Counted from the first letter of the stretch, positions 34,908 to 44,173 are shown. The stretch is DNA of 57,071 bases from Comamonadaceae bacterium (GCA_947455935.1 CANGPV010000002.1:1-57071), one strand, 5' to 3'. Program-made: numbers and translations. Notes: generated by a model not told the origin, from the sequence alone.

Positions 34908-36341
34908 ATGGCAACAATGTTAATTAATGGACAGTCGGTATCAGCGCTATCTGGCAAAACTCTGGATGTGCTGTCTCCCGTAGATGGTTTGAAATTTGAA
35001 ACCATTCCCCGAGGAGAGCAAGCAGATGTGAATGCAGCAGTTGATGCTGCCAATGCCGCGCTTCTTGGGCCCTGGGGAAAAATGACGGCGCTTGAACGCG
35101 GACGTTTGCTCATGAAGTTGGGTGAAAAAGTGTTGGCAAACCATGCTGAGTTGAGTGCCTTGGAAGCCAAAGACACGGGCAAACCCATGACCACGGCCCG
35201 CACCGACATCACGGTGTTGGCGCGGTACTTTGAATACTACGGAACAGCGGCCGACAAAATCCATGGCTTGGTGTTGCCTTTTTTAGACGGCTACAGCGTG
35301 AATGTGTTGCGCGAACCTTTGGGTGTCACGGCGCATATCATTCCTTGGAACTACCCAGCACAAATGATGGGCCGCAGTATTGCGCCTTCATTGGCCATGG
35401 GTAATGCGGTGGTGGTCAAACCTGCCGAGGATGCTTGTTTGTCACCTCTGCGTATTGCTGAGTTGGCACGTGAAGTGGGGTTTCCTGATGGCGTGGTGAA
35501 TGTGGTGACTGGCTTGGGAGAGGAGGCGGGTTCGGCCTTGTCACACCACCCAGGCATTCATTTCATTTCATTCACGGGGTCCAATGAGGTAGGCGTGTTG
35601 GTGCAAAAAGCTGCTGCGCAAAACGTTATCAAATGCGTGTTGGAGTTGGGTGGCAAATCAGCCCACGTGGTATTTGCCGATGCTGATCTTGACCGCGCCG
35701 TACCCATCATCACCCGTGGCATCATTGCCAACACAGGGCAAACCTGCACGGCAGGTAGTCGCTTGATTGTTCACAGCAGCATTTACACGCCTCTCATGGA
35801 CAAGTTAGCTAGGCAATTTTCACAAGTGAAAGTCGGCACCCCAGAGATGGATCTGGACTGTGGTCCCGTGGTGAACATGGCACAACGCGATAGAGTTGCG
35901 TATTACCTGAGCGAAGCCCAAAAGTCGGGTATTGATATCGTCGCCCAAGGTGTTGTGTCGGCTGGATTACCCGACAAAGGCTATTACGTCACCCCCACAC
36001 TGTTGGGGCATGTTCCCCCTGACCATTGCTGCGCACAAGAAGAAATTTTTGGCCCTGTTCTTTCTGCTATGACATTTGAGACTGAGGCTCAGGCGATTAC
36101 CTTAGCTAACGGCACCGCTTATGGTTTGATGGGTGCGGTATGGACAGAAAATGGCGGGTGTCAGCAACGCGTTGCCAAAGCCATCAAAGCGGGACAGGTT
36201 TACATCAATGCATTTGGTGCAGGTGGTGGCGTTGAATTGCCTTTTGGTGGTTTCAAGAAAAGCGGACACGGACGCGAAAAAGGTTTCTTGGCTTTAGAAG
36301 AAGTGAGTGCTACCAAAACCGTCATCCACTATCATGGATAA
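34908..36341 (+). CDS. NAD(P)-dependent aldehyde dehydrogenase
   Basis: A 477-residue aldehyde dehydrogenase. The catalytic cysteine is C280 in NTGQTCTAGSRLI, the general base E246 in VLELGGKSAHVVF, and the NAD-binding turn FTGSNEVG (222-229). AHIIPWNYPAQM holds the oxyanion asparagine. The start at 34908 follows an AGGAACA ribosome site and lies 28 bases after livF. It would oxidise an aldehyde to the acid taken by the CoA-transferase. It resembles betaine- or aminoaldehyde-type enzymes in length and motifs, but the substrate is not assigned. Confidence 0.91.
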   Translation: MATMLINGQSVSALSGKTLDVLSPVDGLKFETIPRGEQADVNAAVDAANAALLGPWGKMTALERGRLLMKLGEKVLANHAELSALEAKDTGKPMTTARTDITVLARYFEYYGTAADKIHGLVLPFLDGYSVNVLREPLGVTAHIIPWNYPAQMMGRSIAPSLAMGNAVVVKPAEDACLSPLRIAELAREVGFPDGVVNVVTGLGEEAGSALSHHPGIHFISFTGSNEVGVLVQKAAAQNVIKCVLELGGKSAHVVFADADLDRAVPIITRGIIANTGQTCTAGSRLIVHSSIYTPLMDKLARQFSQVKVGTPEMDLDCGPVVNMAQRDRVAYYLSEAQKSGIDIVAQGVVSAGLPDKGYYVTPTLLGHVPPDHCCAQEEIFGPVLSAMTFETEAQAITLANGTAYGLMGAVWTENGGCQQRVAKAIKAGQVYINAFGAGGGVELPFGGFKKSGHGREKGFLALEEVSATKTVIHYHG

Positions 36342-36355
36342 ACAGGGAGTTTTCA

Positions 36356-37108
36356 ATGGCTAAATTGAGTAATCACATCGCTATCGTCACAGGTGCAGGC
36401 GGCGGGTTTGGTGAAGGCATTGCGCAGTTGTTTGTGCAAGAGGGCGCAAAGGTAGTGGTGGCTGATATTCGCGGTGATGCTGCCAAAGCGGTGGCTGATC
36501 GACTGGGTGTCAACGCCAGCGCTTTTACCTGTGATGTGTCCAAAGCAGACAGTGTGCAAGCCTTGGTTGATTTCACAGTCCAAACTTTTGGCACGCCGCA
36601 CATCGTGGTGAACAACGCGGGCGTTACCCACCTGAACCGTCCTATGCTGGAGGTCACTGAAGCCGAATTTGACCGTGTGTACGACATCAATGTGAAATCC
36701 ATTTTTCATATGGCCCACGCGGTGGTTCCCCTGATGCGCAACAACCAAGGTGGCGTGATTCTTAATGTGGGTTCTACCGCCGGTATACGCCCTCGGCCAG
36801 GTTTGACTTGGTACAACGGTTCCAAGGCGGCAGTGAACATCATTTCAAAATCGATGGCGGTTGAACTTGGACCCGACAAGATTCGCGTCAACGCTATTTG
36901 TCCTGTGATGGGAGAGACAGGCATGTTTACCCAGTTCATGGGTATGCCTGACACCCCTGAGAATCGCGCCAAATTTTTAGGATCGATTCCTTTGGGACGT
37001 TTTTCCTTACCCAGCGATGTCGCGGCGGCGGCTTTGTTTTTGGCCAGCCCTGAAGCTGAATTTTTCACGGGCGTTGAGTTGCCTGTGGATGGTGGCAGAA
37101 CTGTTTAA
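36356..37108 (+). CDS. Short-chain dehydrogenase/reductase
   Basis: A 250-residue classical SDR. The cofactor motif is VTGAGGGFGEGIA (about 11-23), followed by NNAG at 86-89, the catalytic S140 (VGSTAG) and Y153-xxx-K157 (WYNGSKAAV). An acidic residue after the second strand (VADIRGD) favours NAD(H). It probably interconverts an alcohol or hydroxyacyl group with its ketone or aldehyde for the neighbouring aldehyde dehydrogenase (14 bases upstream). The substrate is unknown. Confidence 0.91.
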   Translation: MAKLSNHIAIVTGAGGGFGEGIAQLFVQEGAKVVVADIRGDAAKAVADRLGVNASAFTCDVSKADSVQALVDFTVQTFGTPHIVVNNAGVTHLNRPMLEVTEAEFDRVYDINVKSIFHMAHAVVPLMRNNQGGVILNVGSTAGIRPRPGLTWYNGSKAAVNIISKSMAVELGPDKIRVNAICPVMGETGMFTQFMGMPDTPENRAKFLGSIPLGRFSLPSDVAAAALFLASPEAEFFTGVELPVDGGRTV

Positions 37109-37128
37109 AAATTTTCAGGAGATACCTT

Positions 37129-38427
37129 ATGAATAAATCAATTCAAACAGTGAGTCTGCTCTTGGGCATGTGTTTGCTATCTCCCTTGTCATGGGCGCAG
37201 CAAAAACCTACTGAGTTAAAAATTGGCATCACCACTTTTTTATCTGGCCCTGCATCGGTGTTTGGCGTGCCAGCAAAAGCTGCTGCGGAAATTGTGATCG
37301 ACGACATCAATGCCAAAGGTGGAATCGCTGGCGTGAAGCTCAATGCATCATTCATTGACGAAGGCTTGGGCGCTGACCAAATGCTCACCGAATACCGCCG
37401 TGTGGTGCAAGACCAAGGCGTGAAGACCATGCTGTCAGCCATTTCCAGCGGGAATTGCAATGTGGTGGCACCCGTGGCCGAAGACTTGAAGGTGCTCAAC
37501 ATCATGTGGGACTGCGGCACCGAAAAAGTCTTGGAAGACAAAAAATTCCGCTATGTGGTGCGCACCCAAGCCAACGCCACAACAGAGATGGTGGCGACCG
37601 TTATCTATTTGTTGAAGACCAATCCCGATTTCAAAACCATAGCGGTGGTCAATCAAGACTATGCATGGGGTCGTGATTCTTGGGAAATTTTCCGCAATGC
37701 CTTACTCACCTTGAAACCTGATGTGAAAGTGGTTGGCGAGTTCTTCCCCAAATTCGGTGCTGCAGATTTTTCAACCGAAGTTTCGCGCTTGTCCGCACTT
37801 AAACCCGACGTGATTTTGTCCACCGCGTGGGGTGGTGACTTGGATACGTTTTCACGACAAGCAGCGCAACGTGGCTTATTTAAACAATCTAAATTCATAC
37901 TTCCATTGGCTGAAAGTTCGCTGGAACGCTTGGGCGCAACTTTGCCTGATGGTGTGATTGTCGGCGCGCGTGGGGACCATTATTTTTTGCATCCTGAAAC
38001 CAAAGACGATGCAAACCACAAAGCATTTATTCAAAAGTTCAAAGCCAAAACCAACACCTACCCCATTTACTCCGTCTACCATATGGCGCAAGCCTTGTAT
38101 GGCTTGAAAGCAGGTTACGAGCAAGCGATGAAAACCAACGGCGGCAAATGGCCCAGTACCGAAGAGGTGGCTGATGCCATGCATACGATGGAGTTCAAAG
38201 GCTATGGTCGTCCTGTCAAGATGCGCGCTGATGGCCAAGGACTTGAAGATCAGTTGCTTGGCGTGACCAAAAAAATTGCCCAATACCCTTTCCCTGTGAT
38301 TGATCAAATCATGATCATTCCCGCCTTTGGTGTAACCACGCCCATAGGACAAAAGTCACCAGAGTGGGTGAAGACCATCAAGCCTGATTTATTGGAACAA
38401 AAACTAAAAATCTACACGACCAACTGA
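37129..38427 (+). CDS. Periplasmic ligand-binding protein, LivK type
   Basis: A 432-residue periplasmic binding protein and the last gene of the operon, preceded by AGGAGA. A signal peptide is clear (LLLGMCLLSPLSWAQQ, cleavage after about residue 24). The mature part has the type I fold (Peripla_BP_6): LKIGITTFLSGPASVFGVPA, VIDDINAKGGIAGVKLNASF and AVVNQDYAWGRDSWEIFRNA. It is longer than the amino-acid binders and similar in size to those of substituted-amide or aromatic-acid importers. It delivers the ligand to LivHM. Its binding-pocket residues cannot be read by eye, so the ligand remains open. Confidence 0.91.
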   Translation: MNKSIQTVSLLLGMCLLSPLSWAQQKPTELKIGITTFLSGPASVFGVPAKAAAEIVIDDINAKGGIAGVKLNASFIDEGLGADQMLTEYRRVVQDQGVKTMLSAISSGNCNVVAPVAEDLKVLNIMWDCGTEKVLEDKKFRYVVRTQANATTEMVATVIYLLKTNPDFKTIAVVNQDYAWGRDSWEIFRNALLTLKPDVKVVGEFFPKFGAADFSTEVSRLSALKPDVILSTAWGGDLDTFSRQAAQRGLFKQSKFILPLAESSLERLGATLPDGVIVGARGDHYFLHPETKDDANHKAFIQKFKAKTNTYPIYSVYHMAQALYGLKAGYEQAMKTNGGKWPSTEEVADAMHTMEFKGYGRPVKMRADGQGLEDQLLGVTKKIAQYPFPVIDQIMIIPAFGVTTPIGQKSPEWVKTIKPDLLEQKLKIYTTN

Positions 38428-38447
38428 CATAGCCTAGAGGGTTATGT
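38427..38447. terminator. Hairpin between convergent genes
   Basis: Stem ACATAGCC (38427-38434) and GGTTATGT (38440-38447) with loop TAGAG gives 8 pairs, one a G-T wobble. It fills exactly the space between the stops of the binding-protein gene and the acyltransferase gene. No T run follows, so its strength is uncertain; it could end both transcripts. Confidence 0.45.
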
Positions 38448-39602
38448 TCAGTCTGCGTATTTCTTGCCGTTCAAAAAAACGCTGATGAAGGTGTTTCGCA
38501 CCATGAATCGGTAAGAAAAGAGGCACAGCAAAGTGGTTGCCAACACATTGACCGCGATTTTTATCTCAGCTGCTGCTGTCCATCTGTAATAAGCAGCACC
38601 CATGACAATCGTGACAGGGAAATGGATCAAATATACCCAGTACGAACTTTGGGCTAGGTAGCTCAGTACGGGAGTTTGGCGATTGAAATAGCCTATAAAG
38701 CATCCAATCCAAGTTAAACACATCAACCAAGCGCTCAGGTTGTAAAGCGCTGCCAGCCATACCGTTGCGTAAGAGCCGCTCTCAGGTGCTTGTATTTGGG
38801 CGATGGCTAAGCCTAGGTAAAGACAAAATGTAATCAAGCTTGCAACAAAATATGACCTGTAACGGTTCGCCAGCAGCTGCAGTGCAGTTGGGTAGTGGAT
38901 ATAAAGCGCAATACCCCATAGGTAAAAAATACCGTAGTGAATCCATTGGTTCAAAGGGGGAAAAAATGAGGTGTTGGTTTCCAATATGCCCATGGGGGAA
39001 CTGGCATCTGTGAAGGTGAGAGGGATGGCCAGCAGCAGGGGCGCCAGGGGATGGACGACCCACCAACGTAAAAGCGTCCCCCACCATTTGGCTTGAAGCC
39101 ATGCCATGCGGGGCAAGATTTTCACCACGCACGCAGTGAGCAGGTAGAACCCCATCAACATCCATAAAAACCACAGATGGATGGTGTCCACGCTGTTATT
39201 TTCAGTGCCCTTGGGTAAAAGACCGAGATCAATGCCCCATTGACCGTCATGCGCAATATGTAAGTACAGCAGTATGCTGACCAGTGTGAGAGGCGCCAGT
39301 AGCAACCAAAACACGGCAAAGGGAAGTGCGATACGCTTGAAACGATTTTGCAACATGCCAGCCAAGCCTTTTTCATGCAACAGCATGGCGACAAAAAAAC
39401 CTGACAAGATAAAAAACACGGGCATGCGAAAGCAGTGAATAAAGCCCACCAGCAGATCGGCTGTTGCAGAGGTTTGTGGGTCGTACCAAAAGAGGGGCCG
39501 CTGGTTGGAGCTCATGTGCAACAAGCTGACATGGAACACAATGCCCAACCACATCATGATGCCGCGCAGGTTATCTAGCGCGTACAGGCGTTTTGAAGTC
39601 AC
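38448..39602 (-). CDS. Acyltransferase family 3 membrane protein
   Basis: A 384-residue integral membrane protein with about ten hydrophobic helices. The N terminus MTSKRLYALDNLRGIMMWLG, the conserved GIVFHVSLLH with the catalytic-type histidine, and FRMPVFFILSGFFVAMLL are hallmarks of acyltransferase 3 (OpgC/OafA-like) proteins, which move acyl groups from the cytoplasm onto glycans. The OpgC-like Asp-Asn pattern suggests glucan or polysaccharide modification. The start overlaps the kdgT stop by 4 bases, a surprising pairing. The acceptor is unknown. Confidence 0.87.
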   Translation of the reverse strand: MTSKRLYALDNLRGIMMWLGIVFHVSLLHMSSNQRPLFWYDPQTSATADLLVGFIHCFRMPVFFILSGFFVAMLLHEKGLAGMLQNRFKRIALPFAVFWLLLAPLTLVSILLYLHIAHDGQWGIDLGLLPKGTENNSVDTIHLWFLWMLMGFYLLTACVVKILPRMAWLQAKWWGTLLRWWVVHPLAPLLLAIPLTFTDASSPMGILETNTSFFPPLNQWIHYGIFYLWGIALYIHYPTALQLLANRYRSYFVASLITFCLYLGLAIAQIQAPESGSYATVWLAALYNLSAWLMCLTWIGCFIGYFNRQTPVLSYLAQSSYWVYLIHFPVTIVMGAAYYRWTAAAEIKIAVNVLATTLLCLFSYRFMVRNTFISVFLNGKKYAD

Positions 39603-40546
39603 TTGTGTGAGGTGGGGTCTTTGGGTTGTATTTTTCGATGAACGTAGGCTGTGAGCAAAGGCGTCAATACAGCGGTCACGATCACCGATGCAGCCACTTG
39701 CAAGGTGGCAATAGGAGCGAGCGCGACAAAGCTGGGGTCGGCTAACGCAACTGCTTGCGGGGTTCCTGCGGCGTTACCTGCCGTGCTAGATGCCGCAGCA
39801 CCCGCAATGCCCGAACCGCCCAAGAGTTTGTCGGCCAAGATGCAGACAAAACCAGTGATGACCAACACAGACAAGCCTAACAAAATGCCAGGCATGCCAG
39901 CCTTGGTGACCGATTGGAGGTTGATGCCTTGGCCCAGCATAAAGGCCATGAAGGGAATGACAATGGGTTCGTGCTGTTCAAAAAATTCACGGATGTCTTT
40001 GTCTAAATTTCCGAGCACTGCACCTGCAGCGATGGGTGCGATAACCGACACCATGGTTAACCAAGGAATGACCGCCAAGCCAGCGCCCACCAACACCAAC
40101 ATGGTTAAGAAAGGGCCGGTCTCTATGCTTTGTGGCACATATGTTCCTGCGTCTTCTTTGCTGCCAAATGTGCTGGTCAGTGCCATGAACATGCCGCCGT
40201 TGGTGTCATTCATGGCTGCCAACACAGCAAGTGTAGACAGGCCCAACAAATCTCCATCAAAGAAATGCGCAATGCCTAAAGCCACCACAATAGCAATCCC
40301 GACTTTGGCGAACATGATGCCAAAGCCGCGTTTGAGCATTTGGGGTGCCGCATTCAAAGTCATTTTGGTACCCACGGTGAACAAATACACGCCTAGCATG
40401 GTGGGGTAGCCGACATTGGTCAACGCTTGGGTGAATCCACCGATCTTCATGGCGTCTGGCGCAAAAGTGTTGAGCAACATGCCAATAAAGAGCGGCACCA
40501 CCATCAGGCCGCCTGGGACTTTATAAACCGTTTTAAGAATTTGCAT
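39599..40546 (-). CDS. kdgT: 2-keto-3-deoxygluconate permease, KdgT family
   Basis: A 315-residue permease matching the KdgT family. The N-terminal MQILKTVYKVPGGLMVVPLF, LTNVGYPTMLGVYLFTVGTK, and LAAMNDTNGGMFMALTSTFG are diagnostic, and the late FVALAPIATLQVAASVIVTA closes the fold. It should import 2-keto-3-deoxygluconate, a pectin and alginate breakdown product, by proton symport. An Ala/Gly-rich cytoplasmic loop (about 245-265) is longer than in E. coli. No kdgK or kdgA gene is near. Confidence 0.9.
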   Translation of the reverse strand: MQILKTVYKVPGGLMVVPLFIGMLLNTFAPDAMKIGGFTQALTNVGYPTMLGVYLFTVGTKMTLNAAPQMLKRGFGIMFAKVGIAIVVALGIAHFFDGDLLGLSTLAVLAAMNDTNGGMFMALTSTFGSKEDAGTYVPQSIETGPFLTMLVLVGAGLAVIPWLTMVSVIAPIAAGAVLGNLDKDIREFFEQHEPIVIPFMAFMLGQGINLQSVTKAGMPGILLGLSVLVITGFVCILADKLLGGSGIAGAAASSTAGNAAGTPQAVALADPSFVALAPIATLQVAASVIVTAVLTPLLTAYVHRKIQPKDPTSHK

Positions 40547-40600
40547 GCAAAGCTTTCATGGGGTGGAAGGAAGCCAAAGCTTTGCGAGCGCTTTAAAGCG
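40541..40600. repeat. Cluster of short perfect palindromes upstream of kdgT
   Basis: Three perfect palindromes lie within 60 bases around and upstream of the kdgT start: TTGCATGCAA at 40541-40550 (spanning the start codon), CAAAGCTTTG at 40575-40584 and CGCTTTAAAGCG at 40589-40600. AAAGCTTT also occurs at 40549-40556, giving two copies of that core 26 bases apart. They might be operator sites for a kdgT regulator; no regulator gene is adjacent. Confidence 0.4.
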
Positions 40601-40602
40601 GG

Positions 40603-40767
40603 CTAAGCCCTGACGTCTACATGTGTTCCCTTGGTGGCGTGGGAAGGTTGTTTGATATCTCGCACAGCGGGTTTGAGCTCTTTGGCGTTGGACGCACTGA
40701 GCTTGGCCTGCGCTTTTTGCTGAAGCTGCGCTGCAACTTGCGGACGGGAGGATTCGATACGCGACAT
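40603..40767 (-). CDS. Hypothetical 54-residue protein upstream of kdgT
   Basis: A minus-strand ORF of 54 codons in an otherwise gene-free gap. The sequence begins MSRIESSRPQVAAQLQQKAQ and is Ala, Gln and Lys-rich, predicted helical in the first half; the second half (KELKPAVRDIKQPSHATKGT) is polar and basic. No signal, membrane helix or cysteine. The ribosome site is weak (AAGATG). It lies 56 bases upstream of kdgT on the same strand. No family is recognised; supported only by ORF length, codon use and lack of competing genes. Confidence 0.45.
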   Translation of the reverse strand: MSRIESSRPQVAAQLQQKAQAKLSASNAKELKPAVRDIKQPSHATKGTHVDVRA

Positions 40768-40819
40768 AAACACATCTTAACTAAATTATCATCCCTTGAT
40801 CTGTTCTAGGAGATGGTCC

Positions 40820-42025
40820 ATGACCCACGCCATGATTTTTGATGCGGTTCGCACCCCGCGCGGCAAAGGCAAAAAAGACGGCAGTTTGCATGGCATCAAA
40901 CCTGTCGATTTACTGGGCGGCTTGCTGAACCAGTTGCAAGCGCGCCATGATTTTGACCCTGCCGAGGTCGATGACGTGGTGATGGGCTGTGTCTCGCCGG
41001 TAGGTGAGCAGGGTTCGGTCTTGCCCAAAACCGCCTTGCTTAAAGCGGGTTGGGACTTCCGCGTTTCAGGCGTTCAAATCAACCGTTTTTGCGCCTCAGG
41101 TCTTGAGGCGGTGAATATGGCAGCTCAAAAAGTTGCCAGTGGCTGGGAAGACCTGGTGATTGCAGGTGGCGTGGAGAGCATGTCACGCGTGCCCATGGGG
41201 TCTGATGGCGGTGCGTGGGCGCAAGACCCCGCCACCAATGCGGCCACAGGTTTCACGCCGCAAGGCATTGGTGCTGATTTGATTGCTACCTTGGCGGGTT
41301 GGTCGCGCGAAGACGTCGATCAATTTGCGCTGACTTCGCAACAACGTGCGAGTGCAGCGCAAGCACAGGGGAAATTTGATCGCTCTGTCATGCCGGTGTT
41401 GGATGAAATAGGTTTGCCCGTTCTCGAGCGTGACGAGTTCATCAAGCCGCGAACCACCTTGGAAGCCTTGGGTGCCTTGAAGTCCAGCTTTGCCGACATG
41501 GGCAAGATGGGTTTTGACGCGGTTGCCCTGTCGCGCTATCCGCAGGTTGAGCGCATCAACCATGTGCATACGGCAGGCAATTCGTCGGGCATTGTCGACG
41601 GCGCATCTGCGGTGTTGATTGGCAGCGAAGCCAAGGGCAAAGCGCTGGGCTTGAAGCCCCGTGGCCGCATTGTGGCCACCGCTTTGTCAGGGGCCGACCC
41701 CACCATCATGCTGACCGGCCCCATGCCTGCTGCACGTAAAGCCTTGTCTAAAGCGGGTTTGTCGATTGACGATATCGATCTGTTTGAAATCAACGAGGCC
41801 TTTGCGGCTGTACCCATGCGCTTCATGCGCGAGATGAAAGTGCCGCATGACAAGGTCAATGTGAACGGCGGCGCTATTGCCATGGGTCATCCTTTGGGTG
41901 CGACGGGTGCCATGTTGCTGGGCACCTTGCTTGATGAGTTGGAATTGCGTCAACTCAAGCGTGGTCTCATTACTTTGTGTGTGGGCGGCGGCATGGGCAT
42001 TGCCACCATCATTGAACGGATCTGA
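40820..42025 (+). CDS. Acetyl-CoA C-acyltransferase (thiolase)
   Basis: A 401-residue degradative thiolase of the FadA type. The start at 40820 ([13 protein letters not shown]) follows AGGAGA. Catalytic residues are C91 in [18 protein letters not shown]357 in [17 protein letters not shown] and C387 in TLCVGGGMG. It cleaves 3-ketoacyl-CoA to acetyl-CoA and a shortened acyl-CoA. It is followed one base after its stop by the fused hydratase/dehydrogenase, and the two together make the second half of beta-oxidation. No acyl-CoA dehydrogenase is adjacent; the one at 29267 is in another unit. Confidence 0.93.
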   Translation: MTHAMIFDAVRTPRGKGKKDGSLHGIKPVDLLGGLLNQLQARHDFDPAEVDDVVMGCVSPVGEQGSVLPKTALLKAGWDFRVSGVQINRFCASGLEAVNMAAQKVASGWEDLVIAGGVESMSRVPMGSDGGAWAQDPATNAATGFTPQGIGADLIATLAGWSREDVDQFALTSQQRASAAQAQGKFDRSVMPVLDEIGLPVLERDEFIKPRTTLEALGALKSSFADMGKMGFDAVALSRYPQVERINHVHTAGNSSGIVDGASAVLIGSEAKGKALGLKPRGRIVATALSGADPTIMLTGPMPAARKALSKAGLSIDDIDLFEINEAFAAVPMRFMREMKVPHDKVNVNGGAIAMGHPLGATGAMLLGTLLDELELRQLKRGLITLCVGGGMGIATIIERI

Positions 42026-42026
42026 C

Positions 42027-44111
42027 ATGGCTTTTTCGACTTTGCGTTACGAACTGAGCCCTCAAGGCATTGCCACCGTTACCTTCGACGAGCCTGGGTC
42101 CCCTGTGAACACCATGAAGCCTGTATGGCAAGCCGATATGCTGGCCTTGGCTGATCAATTGGCTGCAGACCAAGCAGCATTGAAGGGTGTGCTGCTGACC
42201 TCTGCCAAGACCACGTTTTTTGCAGGTGCAGACCTCAAGGGGGTGCTGAAACTGCAAGCCAGTGACGCCGCAGCCGGTTTTGTGGGGATTGAGGCTGTGA
42301 AGAAGGCGTTTCGTCGCATAGAAACCATGGGCAAGCCCGTGGTGGCCTTGTTGCAAGGTGCAGCATTGGGTGGTGGTTGGGAGGTGGCGCTCATAGCCCA
42401 TGCACGTTTTGCGTTGGACAACCCCAAAATTTCCTTCGGTTTGCCAGAGGTCACGCTGGGCTTGATACCGGGTGCCACTGGCATCACCAAGATGACACGT
42501 TTGCTGGGTTTGATGGCAGCGCAGCCTTATCTCATGGAAGGCAAGTTATTTAACCCTGATGAAGCCTTGTCTTTGGGCTTGGTCGATGGTTTGACCTCCA
42601 CCCCTGAGGCATTGATGGACATGGCGTTGGCCTATATCCACGAACACCCCGAGGCGCAACAAGCCTGGGACCGCAAGGGCTACAAAATGCCAGGCGGCAG
42701 TATCAACAGCCCTGCCTTGGCCAATGGTTTGGCTGTGGCACCGGCCATGCTCTTTAAGAAAGCACATGGTTTGTACCCTGCACCTCAAGCGGTGCTAGAG
42801 GCCATGGTCGAGGGAGCACAAGTCGATTACGACACCGCTACCCGCATTGAGAGCCGCAAACTGGCCAAGTTGATGGTGAGTCAAACCACCAAGAACATGA
42901 TCACAGCGTTCTTCTTCAACCTCAATGCCATCAAAGCGGGCCAATCGCGTCCTAGCGGTTTTGAGCGTAGCAAGCCAGCCAAGGTGGGTATCGTTGGCGC
43001 CGGCATGATGGGCGCAGGTATTGCGCTGGCCTCGGCCAAGAAAAGCATCCCCTGCGTCGTCATGGATGTGAATTTGGACAAGGCCAAGCAAGCGCAGGTG
43101 CACCCCCTGATTCACGCCAGCGACAAGGTCAGCGATTTGCAAGGCTGCGATCTGGTGATTGAAGCGGTGTTTGAAAACCGCGATCTCAAAGCGAAAGTGA
43201 CCCATGATGTTGAAGCGGTGATGGCAGAGAACGGCGTGTTTGCCTCCAACACCTCCACCTTGCCCATCAGTGGTTTAGCCAAAGCGAGTGTGAGACCTGC
43301 GCAGTTTGTGGGGCTGCATTTCTTCTCGCCGGTGGACAAAATGCGTTTGGTGGAAATCATCAAAGGCGAGCGCACCAGTGACGAAACCCTGGCACGCGCC
43401 TACGACTATGTCTTGGCGATTGGCAAAACACCCATCGTGGTCAACGACGCGCGAGGGTTTTTCACCAGCCGTGTGTTTGGTACCTATGTGATGGAAGGTG
43501 CGGCCATGCTGAGCGAAGGCCTACCTGCTCCCCTGATTGAACATGCCGCTGTGGCCGCTGGCATGCCTGTGGGACCCTTGGCCGTGATGGACGAAACCTC
43601 GTTAGCCTTGTCGGTTCATGTGATCGAGCAAACCCGTGCTGATTTCGCGGCAGAGGGCAAGACCTATAACACCAGCGTGGGCGAACACATGGTGGAGCGC
43701 ATGGTGCATGAATACAAGCGCTTAGGCCGTGCAGCAGGCAGCGGCTTTTACGACTACCCAAGGGATGGTCCCAAACGTTTATGGCCTAGATTGAAAGAGT
43801 ATTTTGAAAAACCTTTGCAAGACGATCCGCAAGTGCTGCAAACGGCCATCCAACAACGCTTGCTCTACCGCCAAGCAGTAGAGACAGTACGTTGCTTGCA
43901 AGAAAACGTGCTGACCTCAGCGCATGACGCCAACATCGGTTCTATCTTTGGTATTGGCTTTCCTGCTTGGACGGGAGGTGCATTGCAATTTGTATTCTCC
44001 GAGGGCTTGAACAAGTTTGTTGACCATTGTGAACAATTGAGCAAGCAGCATGGAGAAGGTTTTGCGCTCAGCCCTGCACTGATTGCTTGTTTGAAAAAGC
44101 ATGCACCCTAA
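42027..44111 (+). CDS. Fused enoyl-CoA hydratase/3-hydroxyacyl-CoA dehydrogenase
   Basis: A 694-residue multifunctional beta-oxidation protein of the FadB/FadJ kind. The start at 42027 (MAFSTLRYEL) is one base after the thiolase stop. The crotonase domain (1-190) carries both catalytic glutamates, E119 (GGGWEV) and E141 (GLPEVTLGL), with the oxyanion loop AGADLKG. The Rossmann domain begins KVGIVGAGMMGAGIALA (319-335), and the dehydrogenase histidine region is QFVGLHFFSPVDKMRLVEII. A C-terminal 3HCDH helix domain follows. It is slightly shorter than E. coli FadB (729). Confidence 0.92.
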   Translation: MAFSTLRYELSPQGIATVTFDEPGSPVNTMKPVWQADMLALADQLAADQAALKGVLLTSAKTTFFAGADLKGVLKLQASDAAAGFVGIEAVKKAFRRIETMGKPVVALLQGAALGGGWEVALIAHARFALDNPKISFGLPEVTLGLIPGATGITKMTRLLGLMAAQPYLMEGKLFNPDEALSLGLVDGLTSTPEALMDMALAYIHEHPEAQQAWDRKGYKMPGGSINSPALANGLAVAPAMLFKKAHGLYPAPQAVLEAMVEGAQVDYDTATRIESRKLAKLMVSQTTKNMITAFFFNLNAIKAGQSRPSGFERSKPAKVGIVGAGMMGAGIALASAKKSIPCVVMDVNLDKAKQAQVHPLIHASDKVSDLQGCDLVIEAVFENRDLKAKVTHDVEAVMAENGVFASNTSTLPISGLAKASVRPAQFVGLHFFSPVDKMRLVEIIKGERTSDETLARAYDYVLAIGKTPIVVNDARGFFTSRVFGTYVMEGAAMLSEGLPAPLIEHAAVAAGMPVGPLAVMDETSLALSVHVIEQTRADFAAEGKTYNTSVGEHMVERMVHEYKRLGRAAGSGFYDYPRDGPKRLWPRLKEYFEKPLQDDPQVLQTAIQQRLLYRQAVETVRCLQENVLTSAHDANIGSIFGIGFPAWTGGALQFVFSEGLNKFVDHCEQLSKQHGEGFALSPALIACLKKHAP

Positions 44112-44173
44112 AGGGATATAGCAGCATGCAGGTCTATTTGAAAAGCAATTGCCTACAATCCACAACTTGTTTT

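Noticed and set aside
27376-38427. Part of a photosynthesis gene cluster
   Set aside because: Apart from bciA, no puf, bch, crt or puh genes are present; the other genes are catabolic.
40621-40809. 62-codon plus-strand ORF in the gap before the thiolase
   Set aside because: It overlaps the better-supported minus-strand 54-codon ORF and has an unusual Leu/Arg/Cys composition without a ribosome site.
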